NCBI RefSeq assembly: GCF_001460935.1
Contig: NZ_LN906597.1
Location: forward strand, 1,711,773-1,775,772
Reading direction: 5' to 3'
Origin: Candidatus Ichthyocystis hellenicum
Lineage (GTDB): Bacteria; Pseudomonadota; Gammaproteobacteria; Burkholderiales; 2013Ark19i
Length of the DNA stretch: 64,000 nucleotides
This document shows positions 46,512 to 54,803 of the stretch, piece by piece (positions within the stretch are counted from its first letter, which is position 1; each line of letters begins with the position of its first letter). Both the position numbers and the translations under genes were made by a program. The notes below the pieces were generated by a model. It saw nothing but the letters and a program-made list of their open reading frames with translations. It ran no database searches and had not been told where the DNA came from.

Positions 46512-46795
46512 CTTATGTTGCCTTCATAAAAGTAGTAACAAACCTTGGTTCCTACTTCGCTAGCTCACTAGAACAGCCGCTAGAGCATTAGACCAGCGCT
46601 TAAACCCATAACTATATCCAGAGTAAAACGCAGATTGAGCCACCACTTTTGATAGATGGTTTCACATACATACTTAACACTAGTTAACTACAAAAAAGAA
46701 AACAATATACTCTTTGATCGTCATTCAATACCTCTATCCCCCCTGAATCAAACCCCCCTCTCAAATCCATCTTCCACATGAGCAATATCAACTCT
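46512..46795 (-). pseudogene. Dead copy of gene 47620-48288
   Basis: Minus-strand reading gives QSAFYSGYSYGFKRWSNALAAVLVS then a stop, matching AAFYSGYRYGFKRGFNAGA near the end of the intact protein at 47620-48288. Further upstream, GFERGGFDSG-like remains match FERGFGSGFRLGIEGG. Deletions and frame changes lie between. Its upstream part runs into the 3' end of the repeat gene, which may have taken over some of its codons (EDGFERGV). Confidence 0.75.
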
Positions 46796-47432
46796 TGTCA
46801 TTGGTTGCAGGGAAGAAGAAGTATAATACCTCTTGCATAAGCTATATAGAAGAAACAGTAATCCTCTTAACATTGCTTGAGGAGAAGAAGAACTAGCATC
46901 TTCTATTGGCATTGGTTGTAGGAAACAACTACCTGTACTTCTTGGCATTGGTTGTGGGGTTAAAACTACCTGTACTTCTTGGCATCGGTTGTGGGGTAAA
47001 ACTAGCAGTTCTTCTTGGCATTGGTTGTGGGGTAAAACTAGTAGTTCTTCTTGGCATTGGTTGTGGGGTAAAACTAGTAGTTCTTCTTGGCATCGGTTGT
47101 GGGGTAAAACTAGTAGTACTTCTTGGCATCGGTTGTGGGGTAAAACTAGCAGTTCTTCTTGGCATTGGTTGTGGGGTAAAACTAGTAGTACTTCTTGGCA
47201 TTGGTTGTGGGGTAAAACTACCTGTACTTCTTGGCATTGGTTGTGGTCGAAAACTAGTAGTTTTTCTTGGCATTGGTTGTGGTCGTGTAAAAGAACAATC
47301 AGAAGCATGCACCACAGACCCTAAGGTACTAGTACAATCTCCTGAGCCGTCTGTACTTTTTTCTCCTAGTTTGCCACCCTCATCTAGAAGTGCCTCTCTC
47401 GAAAAACCATCACTACTGTTAACTGCCACCAT
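46748..47432 (-). pseudogene. Family B gene with 36-bp repeats, broken by +1 frameshift
   Basis: ATG at 47432 behind AGGGGG. N-terminus MVAVNSSDGFSREALLDEGG matches family B. Then nine in-frame 12-residue units of the type PQPMPRxTxSFT. In the tenth unit one extra T at about 46960 shifts the frame and the product ends at 46929 after 167 residues. Without it, the frame continues through more units (PQPMPRSTGS, QPMPIEDASSSS, QAML, QPMTR) to a stop at 46748. Either this is a frameshifted gene, a gene that switches by slippage, or the short form is now the product. The proline/arginine repeat suggests an extended chain. Function unknown. Confidence 0.7.
46908..47304. repeat. 36-bp tandem repeats (11 clear units)
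   Basis: Units begin with GGCATTGGTTGTGGGGTAAA at 46908 (degenerate), 46944, 46981, 47017, 47053, 47089, 47125, 47161, 47197, 47233 and 47269. Spacing is 36 bp, except 37 after 46944 because of the extra T. At least two further decayed units lie to the left (near 46797 and 46869). There are no spacers between units, so this is a coding minisatellite, not CRISPR. Confidence 0.92.
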
Positions 47433-47619
47433 AACACCCCCTATTTATTTGTACTTAAGTTTATCGATTCATAATCAATAAACGACGGCTAATATCTTAT
47501 TACCCATTGGATAAAAACAGATCACAATTGGTCACTAACGGGATCACGAGTTCATCACTAGCAAATTACAAACTATTAGTAACCATTTGTTATAAATTGC
47601 CGCCCACATCATAAAAAGC
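47433..47619. promoter_or_regulatory. Duplicated leader, copy B
   Basis: Leader of the repeat gene 46748-47432, homologous to 46342-46511. It carries the same ordered blocks plus a short insertion (about 47540-47565). The AGGGGG ribosome site is at its right-hand border with the gene (minus strand). Confidence 0.65.
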
Positions 47620-48288
47620 CTATACCGCTTTTCTAAAAGGAGGAACAAACCTTAGCTCCTCCTTAGCTCCTGCATTAAACCCGCGTTTAAATCCATACCT
47701 ATAGCCAGAGTAAAACGCAGCCTGAGGAGATCTCCTTTTGATAGACGATTTAACATCCTTAATACTCATTACTTCCAAAGAAGGAGATAATCTACTCTCC
47801 AATCCTCCTTCTATACCTAATCTAAACCCTGAACCAAAACCACGCTCAAACCCCTCTTCCATAAAAATTTTATATTTTTCAAATCCACCAAACTTAAAGT
47901 TTCCCTTGCGAGATATATTTCTCAGTTTTGAACGAGCTACAATAAGATCACTAAAAATTCTCTCCCGAGAAACATGCACTGTATTAATAGAATAATCTTG
48001 ACTCTCTCCATACGATGCAGAGCTCGGACTCTGACCTCTTCCTTTAACACAACCAACAAGTGAACCCAATTTCTGGGTAATTTTTCTCTTTTTACGACCA
48101 GAAACATCAACAGAATCCCAAACACCCAAAATTTGTGCTCTAGATTTTCTTTTTCTATTGGTATCAATGAAAAGCCCACTACCTCCTTCTGCAGCTATTC
48201 TTATTCTATTTACATCCGAAGAAAATGCAGACGATTGTTCTACCTTAATAGATGAGCTACTCATGCCTCCCTGAACTGGCCCTGGCAT
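47620..48288 (-). CDS. Unknown basic protein with GF-rich C-terminus (222 aa)
   Basis: Unknown. ATG at 48288 follows AGGAGT; a GTG at 48321 is less likely. Ser/Gly-rich N-terminus (MPGPVQGGMSSSS), a basic middle with KRKSRAQILG and GRKKRKITQKLG (nuclear-localisation-like clusters), and a C-terminal part with glycine/aromatic repeats EEGFERGFGSGFRLGIEGG and AAFYSGYRYGFKRGFNAG. Such repeats recall glycine-zipper or membrane-associating segments. The lysine/arginine clusters would fit nucleic-acid binding or host-nucleus targeting, which is speculation. A dead copy lies at 46512-46795. Confidence 0.65.
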   Translation of the reverse strand: MPGPVQGGMSSSSIKVEQSSAFSSDVNRIRIAAEGGSGLFIDTNRKRKSRAQILGVWDSVDVSGRKKRKITQKLGSLVGCVKGRGQSPSSASYGESQDYSINTVHVSRERIFSDLIVARSKLRNISRKGNFKFGGFEKYKIFMEEGFERGFGSGFRLGIEGGLESRLSPSLEVMSIKDVKSSIKRRSPQAAFYSGYRYGFKRGFNAGAKEELRFVPPFRKAV

Positions 48289-48765
48289 AATAGGACTCCT
48301 TATTATTTTTATCACAACCACTTGATCATTTTATAATTTAGTAACTTTATAATAAGATGCAACACACTATGTATGGCAGCCTACACAACCATCGTTAACA
48401 ACGGCCATACAAATGTATTGATAAATTCTAAGCCAATAACTAAGATGAGAATAAACAACAAAAATTAATCATAAGAAAAATATCTGAATCACAATGCCAT
48501 AGCATTCCCACACACCACGCACAGTATGAATCTCTTCACAATTACTACGAAAACCGATCCTCTAAAATCAACCAAATCAATTAATCACATTACGAAAAGG
48601 CAGGCAACAGCGGCAATCATCAGAAAGAAAATACCTACGCAAAAACAGAGTGGAGATTAGTGCCGCAAACGTCTCCACACACACATATATTTGATTACAA
48701 AACACCCTAAGCACTCATAAAACGGTAAAAACAGCTCTGTAAAATTAAAACACCCAACAACTTTC
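48289..48765. other. Spacer within accessory cassette
   Basis: About 480 bp with no gene I can support. It should contain the promoter of gene 47620-48288. Nothing repeated or structured stood out. Confidence 0.4.
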
Positions 48766-49515
48766 TCACTTACGTTTAAACAAACCAGACACACCACCCT
48801 TAAGGGCTCCCTTAACAGCTGATTTGGTAAGTTCTGAGGATCCCTTTTTAGCACCAGACGCAAGTGCCCCAGAAATGCCCTTCTTGGGTGCTTTAATAAC
48901 TACTTCCTTAGCAAACGCAATAGCAGCTCCTTTGGCACCCGATTTTGCACCCTTAAGAGCTCCTTTCTTGGCACCAGCGGCAAACTTCGACGATATCCCG
49001 GGAGAAGATCCTTTTTTAGATTTAGATTTTCCTTTTCCCTTCCTGAGATCAACACCTTTCACAGCCGAATTCCAAAGACCCTCAGCAGAGGCCGTAAGGC
49101 CGCTTCCAATGCCAGCATTAATACCTTCACCCAATGAACCCTTTAAAATAGCAGCTTTGACTGCACTCTTAGCAGCAGCCTTAGCACCTTTGGCTGCACT
49201 TCCCTTAACAGCAGCACCGAGACCATGAGCCTGCCAAGCCATTTCTTCCTTTAACTCAGCAGCACCGCTTTTAGCACGAGACACTGCCCCTTCAAAACTC
49301 TCCAGAAGTCTAGTTGCAGCAGATGGTACAGGTGCCCGAATAATCCCAGACGATGTCGGCGAACTACCCCCAGACCCAACGGGACTGGATGATCGGGAAG
49401 AACCAGCATCAGAAGAAGCCAAGGAAAATCTCCCCAATTTGGGGGAAGAATCGGGGGAATTAGATTTTGTAGTTGAGAAAATATCTGAAAGTCTGCTCCC
49501 TGGTTGTACATTCAT
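48766..49515 (-). CDS. Ser-rich / Ala-Gly-Lys-rich unknown protein (249 aa)
   Basis: Unknown. ATG at 49515 behind AAGGTG. Residues 1-60 are disordered and Ser/Pro-rich (SPDSSPKLGRFSLASSDAGSS). Residues 60-249 are almost only Ala, Gly, Lys and Ser with regular small-residue spacing: AAVKGSAAKGAKAAAKSAVK, KKGALKGAKSGAKGAAIAFAK, KSAVKGALKGGVSGLFKRK. This could form amphipathic helices that enter membranes, or bind DNA like lysine/alanine-rich histone-like proteins of some intracellular bacteria. No known domain. Position in a cassette of polar-N-terminus proteins suggests the same export route, by inference only. Confidence 0.65.
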   Translation of the reverse strand: MNVQPGSRLSDIFSTTKSNSPDSSPKLGRFSLASSDAGSSRSSSPVGSGGSSPTSSGIIRAPVPSAATRLLESFEGAVSRAKSGAAELKEEMAWQAHGLGAAVKGSAAKGAKAAAKSAVKAAILKGSLGEGINAGIGSGLTASAEGLWNSAVKGVDLRKGKGKSKSKKGSSPGISSKFAAGAKKGALKGAKSGAKGAAIAFAKEVVIKAPKKGISGALASGAKKGSSELTKSAVKGALKGGVSGLFKRK

Positions 49516-49920
49516 ACCAGCACCTTATTATTTTTATTATTAAATTTCTACTCTTCATTTTCGTTACGGAGCTAAAAACACACACAAAAACTAACAAAAG
49601 TAAAACTAAAGTAGAAAAAATATAAATGTTAAAATAAAAACATCACATAAGGATGCGATTGTAATATAAACAGCTAGTTATAACAAATAATAAAAATCAT
49701 TATCAAAAAATAATCTGATAGATATCTCCTATGTTTTTTCAATAAAAATTAAGTAATAAAAAAACAATATCAATTTGAGTATAGCATCATCAAAAGTAGG
49801 ATAAATTTATGAGAGAATTCAACTCAAATATGAAAAACCATCTAAATACGAAAATTACTTGATATAATGTAGTACCGAGTGAGGATTTTGTCATTAAATT
49901 GGCATGGAAAGGACCTATAG
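49516..49920. other. Spacer between accessory cassette and sodB
   Basis: About 400 bp, very AT-rich, with divergent promoters expected for gene 48766-49515 (minus) and sodB (plus). I see no gene in it. Confidence 0.45.
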
Positions 49921-50508
49921 ATGAAGCACGAATTGCCACCATTACCTTATGCCTATGATGAACTAGAACCATTTATATCTAAGGAAACACTAATAACTCA
50001 TCATGATAAACATCATGCTGGATATGTTAATAACCTCAATAAACTTATTGTTGGAACAGAATTTGAGGACTCAACGCTAGAAGATATCATTTGCAAATCC
50101 AATGGCGTAATATTTAACAATGCGGCTCAGGTCTGGAATCATAATTTCTACTTTGAGTGCCTACGCAAACCATTGGAGGATAACAGTCCTTCTGGTGATC
50201 TAGCAACAGCAATTGAAAAGCGTTGGTCATCATTTGACAACTTTAGAAAGGAATTTACAGCATTCTCTGCAGCTCTATTCGGATCAGCATGGGCATGGCT
50301 GGTTTTAACACCAGACAATACCTTGGAAATGCTTGGAACCAGCAACGCAAGCACGCCTCTGTCTACGGACTCTAAGGCCCTGTTATCTTGCGACGTTTGG
50401 GAACACGCTTATTACATAGACCATAAGAACGTTAGAGCTGAGTATCTGGAGTCATTCTGGTCGATTGTAAATTGGGACTTTGTTGCAAAAAATTTCGCTG
50501 CCAACTAA
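49921..50508 (+). CDS. sodB: Superoxide dismutase, Fe type
   Basis: A 195-residue cytoplasmic SOD converting superoxide to H2O2 and O2. Metal ligands H27, H74, D158 and H162 are present, the last two in DVWEHAYYID. Gln70 in AAQVWNHNFYF and the pattern FGSAWAWLV mark the iron type. ATG at 49921. No signal peptide. In related genomes sodB neighbours xseA; here a 5-6 kb cassette separates them. H2O2 produced would be removed by the catalase at 54802-56268. A hairpin follows the gene. Confidence 0.96.
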   Translation: MKHELPPLPYAYDELEPFISKETLITHHDKHHAGYVNNLNKLIVGTEFEDSTLEDIICKSNGVIFNNAAQVWNHNFYFECLRKPLEDNSPSGDLATAIEKRWSSFDNFRKEFTAFSAALFGSAWAWLVLTPDNTLEMLGTSNASTPLSTDSKALLSCDVWEHAYYIDHKNVRAEYLESFWSIVNWDFVAKNFAAN

Positions 50509-50525
50509 AAACAACCACCTGATCA

Positions 50526-50559
50526 CTGAAGGAAGACTTAATTAGAGTCCTTCCTTCAG
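50526..50559. terminator. Hairpin after sodB
   Basis: CTGAAGGAAGAC and GTCCTTCCTTCAG pair as a long stem (one bulged base) with an AT loop. It lies 18 bp after the sodB stop, before the convergent gene at 50630. There is no T-tract, so it may block transcription weakly from both sides. Confidence 0.6.
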
Positions 50560-50629
50560 AATCGGAAAATATCCAAGTCAGAATGTGACCAAATTTGATA
50601 CCGGCTTCAGGTAGGTAAGGTAGGAGGTT

Positions 50630-51151
50630 TTATTCATCAGGCATGTTGTTGTTCCAAATCATGATCGCTTCAAGCACGTCCCGTTCTTCGGGAGAAATAA
50701 CGACGTTACCAGTTTCAGCTAGCAAATAGGCATCTAAGTCACTATCATATTCGTTGACATAAGATGATGAAACACAATTCTTGCTGACATCTGGTTTGAA
50801 AGTGATAGTTTCACCATCCAAAACAACATTATCACCTGACGCTACACTAACGATACCACTGGTTTTAAGTATATCACTGTCAACAACAATACTTTTGTTA
50901 TCTCCGTGCCCAGAAGTTAGTGTCGGATCAACCCTATTAAATTTACCTTCCGCCCTATCGCCATGAATATAGTAATCAGAACCTGACTGTGCATCATCTC
51001 CTAAAAACCTCGGGCAAGAATTGCTATCCATAGCAACCACACTATCTTCCCCGAAAGACAAAGGAGCGGCTTTAAATCCATTAACTTGATTATCAGTACC
51101 ACTAACATCACTACCACCAACACCACCTCTGCGAAGCGGAATCGGATTCAT
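50630..51151 (-). CDS. Unknown acidic, secreted-looking protein (173 aa)
   Basis: Unknown. ATG at 51151 behind GGGGGTT; a TTG at 51175 is less likely. The N-terminus (MNPIPLRRGGVGGSDVSGTDN) is polar and Gly/Ser-rich like the cassette proteins on the other side of sodB. The rest is acidic, with KSIVVDSDILKTSGIVSVASGDNVVLDGET-like beta-prone stretches and a C-terminal helix EERDVLEAIMIWNNN. No hydrophobic segment. It probably belongs to the same accessory group, separated by sodB, and faces mutS divergently. Confidence 0.6.
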   Translation of the reverse strand: MNPIPLRRGGVGGSDVSGTDNQVNGFKAAPLSFGEDSVVAMDSNSCPRFLGDDAQSGSDYYIHGDRAEGKFNRVDPTLTSGHGDNKSIVVDSDILKTSGIVSVASGDNVVLDGETITFKPDVSKNCVSSSYVNEYDSDLDAYLLAETGNVVISPEERDVLEAIMIWNNNMPDE

Positions 51152-51373
51152 ATAACCCCCAACTATTTTTGCCAATAAGAAACGTAGACAGTTACAAATT
51201 CAATTTTTTCCCACACTACATAAATACAATAACTAGACCTTTAGTGATAGAAAATAGAAAATAGACCCTATCGAGCAATGAATAAGTTGTAACATACTTG
51301 ACATACAAAGCAATTCTTTACTTTAATTAAGAATGATGGCATTGTTAAACTCCTCCCAGTATTGATATAAGCT

Positions 51374-53971
51374 ATGACCACTACCACCGATAGTGTTGTT
51401 CTTTCTCCATCCATGCAACATTACATGGACCTAAAAAAAAGTTACCCTGACGCATTCTTGATGTACCGAATAGGGGATTTTTATGAATTTTTCTTCGATG
51501 ATGCGGTGCGATGCTCTGCAATACTTGGGATAACCTTAACCTCTAGATCACGCATACCCATGGCGGGAATACCATCTCATCAGCTAGAGCAGTATCTAGC
51601 AAAATTAGTAAGAACTGGAAACAAGGTAGCTATTTGCGATCAAGTAGGACAAAGAAAGGTTAAGGGAAAAGTAATAACTGATCGAGAAATAACTCAGGTA
51701 GTTACACCTGGAACAATTACAGACAACCAACTTCTTGAAGCCAAATCCAATTGCTGCCTACTAGCCATTCATAAGATAAATAATAAGTTAGGTTTAGCTT
51801 GGCTATCTCTTACTCAAGGGGTTATACATGTACTTGAAATAAAATCAGAAAATATTTTTGATTACTTAAATACAATACGTCCAGCTGAAATAATCTTGTC
51901 TGAGTATGCCGACATTGAAATTGATCCGACACAGTATGTAATAACAAGAGTGGATGACTGGTCGTTTGATTCTGAACACGGATATGACCGTCTATGCCAA
52001 CACTTCTCACTGCAGTCGCTTGATTGTTTTGACATTGGTAGACGTGACATTATCACAGGATCAGCATATTCACTGCTGTGCTACATGATGAAAACTCAGA
52101 AAAAAATAGGACAGCACGTTAACACAATTGTACGAGAAAATACAGATAGATACATCTTACTTGATGAAAAAACCAGGATGCACTTAGAAATAACGCATAG
52201 TTTAAATGGAAAAAGTAACCATACCCTATTTTGGTTATTTGATAACTGTGTAACTTCTTCTGGGAGCAGATGGATAAAAAATGCACTGCAACATCCAGTA
52301 CGAGATCAGTCGGTAGCATCTTCTCGTCATGACGCTATTGAATGGCTATTACAAACTAACTTAGCTCAACAAAAACATTATGAAACCGTTCAGAATTTAT
52401 TGAAAAACACGGCAGACATAGAGCGAATAGCAGCAAGACTGGCTTTAAAAACGGCCCGTCCAAAAGAAATCGCCTCTTTGCGACAAACTGTCCGTGAACT
52501 TCCTAAAGTATTTGGTCATATTCGTAATTCTGAACCAATCCCCAGAATAATAGAGGAAATGCTCCCCCATTTTCTACTTTCTGATAATTTCGTCCACATC
52601 CTGGAAAACACTATTGCTGAAGAACCGTCTGCATTTGTTAGAGAGGGTGGAGTTATAAGAGATGGATACAACGAAGAGTTAGATCACTATAGAAATCTAA
52701 ATAAAAATACACAATTGTATATTCATAAATTGCGTGACCAGGAACGAGAAAGAACACAGATACCATCGCTGAAGATTGAGTACAATCGACTTTATGGCTA
52801 CTACATAGAAGTTACGCCTTCGCACTTAAATAAAGTACCATCCGATTATCAAAGAAAGCAGTCACTTAAAAATGCAGAAAGATTTACAACGGAAGAGTTG
52901 ATAAACCTTGAACGTGAAACAGCATTAGCTCAAACTAAGTCACTGGAAAAAGAACGAGAAATATTCGACAATTTCCTTGATTCTTGCCAAAACTTTATCA
53001 AAGAGCTACAGATGTGTGCTCAATCTCTGTCATCGCTTGACGGTCTTTGCTCTTTTGCATACGTAGCACATCACCACAAATACACTCGCCCTGAATTTTG
53101 TTCATCCACTCATCTAGAAGCTGTAGAAGCAAGACACCCCATAATAGAACAGCACGTTGATCAATTTATTCCTAATGACATTAATTTGTCTTTGGACAGG
53201 AAGTTTTTAATGATCACTGGTCCAAACATGGGGGGAAAATCGACTTATATGCGTCAGACTGCCATATTAGTTTTACTGTCTTACTGTGGCAGCTTCGTAC
53301 CAGTAAAATCAGCTAAAATTGGAGCTATCGACCGCATAATGACCCGCATTGGTGCATCTGATAACCTTTCTAGCGGGCAATCTACATTCATGGTCGAAAT
53401 GTCTGAAATGGCAAGAATTCTAAGACAGGCCACACCAAACAGCTTGCTATTGATAGACGAAATCGGACGTGGAACATCTACATACGACGGACTATCACTA
53501 GCACAAGCTATAATGAAGCATTTAATTGAGATCAACAAATCTCTATGTTTGTTTTCAACACATTACTTTGAACTAACACATGCGATAATAGAGTATCAAC
53601 AAGCTGTTAACATTCACTTATGTGTAGAAGAAACGCCAGACAAAATTGTGTTTTTGCATACAGTACAAGACGGTGTTTCTCAAAAGAGTTACGGTATACA
53701 CGTTGCCTCTTTAGCTGGAATTCCAGGTAAAACAGTATGCTATGCTCAGAAATTACTTAAGGAACGAGAAAAAAATTACAGCATTACGCTGAAAAGTGAC
53801 GTCAGCTCAGACATGAAAGACAGCACAAGCGTAAACGATAAAATTATCTCTAAAATTCACAGTGATATCATAGGAAAGATATTGGATATATCAATAGATG
53901 ATTTGACACCTAGAGAAGCTTTGGAGTTATTGGCAACTTGGAAAAATGACGTTAGTAAATCTTTACTATGA
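51374..53971 (+). CDS. mutS: DNA mismatch repair protein MutS
   Basis: An 865-residue MutS of full length. Mismatch-recognition F-Y-E in YRIGDFYEFFFDD near the start, connector and lever domains, clamp, then the ATPase: Walker A TGPNMGGKSTYMRQ, Walker B LLLIDEIGRGTSTYDG, and the FSTHYFEL switch region. All key residues look intact, so mismatch repair can begin; mutL is not in the window. ATG at 51374. Its stop overlaps the next gene's most upstream ATG by 4 bp. Working MutS is relevant to the homopolymer and repeat tracts seen, which mutate faster when it is absent. Confidence 0.97.
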   Translation: MTTTTDSVVLSPSMQHYMDLKKSYPDAFLMYRIGDFYEFFFDDAVRCSAILGITLTSRSRIPMAGIPSHQLEQYLAKLVRTGNKVAICDQVGQRKVKGKVITDREITQVVTPGTITDNQLLEAKSNCCLLAIHKINNKLGLAWLSLTQGVIHVLEIKSENIFDYLNTIRPAEIILSEYADIEIDPTQYVITRVDDWSFDSEHGYDRLCQHFSLQSLDCFDIGRRDIITGSAYSLLCYMMKTQKKIGQHVNTIVRENTDRYILLDEKTRMHLEITHSLNGKSNHTLFWLFDNCVTSSGSRWIKNALQHPVRDQSVASSRHDAIEWLLQTNLAQQKHYETVQNLLKNTADIERIAARLALKTARPKEIASLRQTVRELPKVFGHIRNSEPIPRIIEEMLPHFLLSDNFVHILENTIAEEPSAFVREGGVIRDGYNEELDHYRNLNKNTQLYIHKLRDQERERTQIPSLKIEYNRLYGYYIEVTPSHLNKVPSDYQRKQSLKNAERFTTEELINLERETALAQTKSLEKEREIFDNFLDSCQNFIKELQMCAQSLSSLDGLCSFAYVAHHHKYTRPEFCSSTHLEAVEARHPIIEQHVDQFIPNDINLSLDRKFLMITGPNMGGKSTYMRQTAILVLLSYCGSFVPVKSAKIGAIDRIMTRIGASDNLSSGQSTFMVEMSEMARILRQATPNSLLLIDEIGRGTSTYDGLSLAQAIMKHLIEINKSLCLFSTHYFELTHAIIEYQQAVNIHLCVEETPDKIVFLHTVQDGVSQKSYGIHVASLAGIPGKTVCYAQKLLKEREKNYSITLKSDVSSDMKDSTSVNDKIISKIHSDIIGKILDISIDDLTPREALELLATWKNDVSKSLL

Positions 53972-54036
53972 TTAGCTATTTTTACTATTTATTTCAAATT
54001 AATCACCGCGTAGATATCGCCAGGGACACGTCACCC

Positions 54037-54270
54037 ATGAAACAAATTACATCAGAAAAATTTTGGGCATGCGTTTTTCTAATTGTATGTGCATTTTTCG
54101 TAGGAATATCTTGCTCTCCGGAGAAAACAGTGGAGGGAACTGTTACCACCCCTACAGGAACTATCGGACCTGTAACTGGAGGATCAGATAGCGGCTTAAT
54201 GCCTTCTCCCGTTGATCCATCCAGCCTAATTATCGGACCCAGCGGTTCGGGAATGTCGTGCACTGACTGA
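54037..54270 (+). CDS. Small lipoprotein (77 aa)
   Basis: ATG at 54037, ten bases after AGGGA. N-terminal signal with KQITSEK, hydrophobic FWACVFLIVCAFFVGIS and Cys at residue 27: a lipobox-like end (VGIS-C). The rest is Gly/Pro/Thr/Ser-rich (TPTGTIGPVTGGSDSG), a short flexible chain probably anchored to a membrane. An upstream in-frame ATG at 53968 overlaps the mutS stop (ATGA), which would add 23 residues before the signal. No function known. Confidence 0.6.
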   Translation: MKQITSEKFWACVFLIVCAFFVGISCSPEKTVEGTVTTPTGTIGPVTGGSDSGLMPSPVDPSSLIIGPSGSGMSCTD

Positions 54271-54419
54271 AAAGACGTAAACTATTACCACATAGCAAAT
54301 AATTTTCGATCTTTACATTTCCTCTACCAGGTTATACTATTAGCCCTCTTTAGTTTGGGTATTAATTGAACACGAGCGCAGATATTTTGTGTTCGTCCGT
54401 ATAGAGGGGAGTGTTTGTA

Positions 54420-54734
54420 ATGAAGAAAGCCTTTGGAGTGGTTGTTTTGTCTGCTGTGATTATCACACTTGCTGGATGTGATTGGATGGATGATTCTTCC
54501 TCTACTTCCTCGTCACCCAGTCAGTCTATTGCCACAACATCGCCTTCAGTTGATGAAAAACCAGATGATATGCAAAAAGCCAAGGAAGAATCAGCTAGCG
54601 TCAACCCAAGTTCTGAAAACGACAAGGCTCCTGCTGAAACTCTCAGAAAAGGAAAAAAGACTAAACCAGCCGCTAAAAAACAATCCCACGATGGCGAAAA
54701 CACCACATCAGGCGCAAAAAATTCCGTCCGGTAA
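54420..54734 (+). CDS. Small lipoprotein, Ser/Lys-rich (104 aa)
   Basis: ATG at 54420 after GAGGGGAG. Classic lipoprotein signal: MKKAFGVVVLSAVIITLAGC with Cys at residue 20. The mature part is disordered: Ser/Asp-rich (DDSSSTSSSPSQS) then Lys/Ala-rich (LRKGKKTKPAAKKQ). The basic tail might touch peptidoglycan, LPS or DNA. A strong terminator follows. Upstream, GAACAC and GTGTTC form an inverted repeat (about 54370-54395), possibly regulatory. Function unknown. Confidence 0.75.
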   Translation: MKKAFGVVVLSAVIITLAGCDWMDDSSSTSSSPSQSIATTSPSVDEKPDDMQKAKEESASVNPSSENDKAPAETLRKGKKTKPAAKKQSHDGENTTSGAKNSVR

Positions 54735-54754
54735 ATCATAATTGGCCGCATCTT

Positions 54755-54803
54755 CCAAGAGGAGGAGCTGGTTTACTGACTTCTCCTCTCGGTCTTATTT
54801 TCT
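54755..54803 (+). terminator. Rho-independent terminator
   Basis: CCAAGAGGAGGAG pairs with CTTCTCCTCTCGG (12 of 13 positions, including one G-T) and is followed by TCTTATTTTCT. It closes the lipoprotein gene 54420-54734 just before the stop of the convergent catalase gene. Confidence 0.85.

Noticed and set aside
46908-47304. 36-bp repeats as a possible CRISPR array
   Set aside because: Units are directly adjacent with no unique spacers, the period is a multiple of three and encodes a repeated peptide in frame with a family B N-terminus, and no cas genes are present.
46748-47308. Minus-strand reading with HNQCQE repeats as a Cys-rich repeat protein
   Set aside because: It is the shifted frame of the PQPMPR repeats. 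Only the other frame joins the conserved family B N-terminus and ribosome site at 47432, and PQPMPR recurs in 45712-46341.
46906-47481. Plus-strand open frames across the 36-bp repeats
   Set aside because: Repeats lacking a stop in one frame give long open frames on both strands; there is no ribosome site or similarity for the plus-strand frames.
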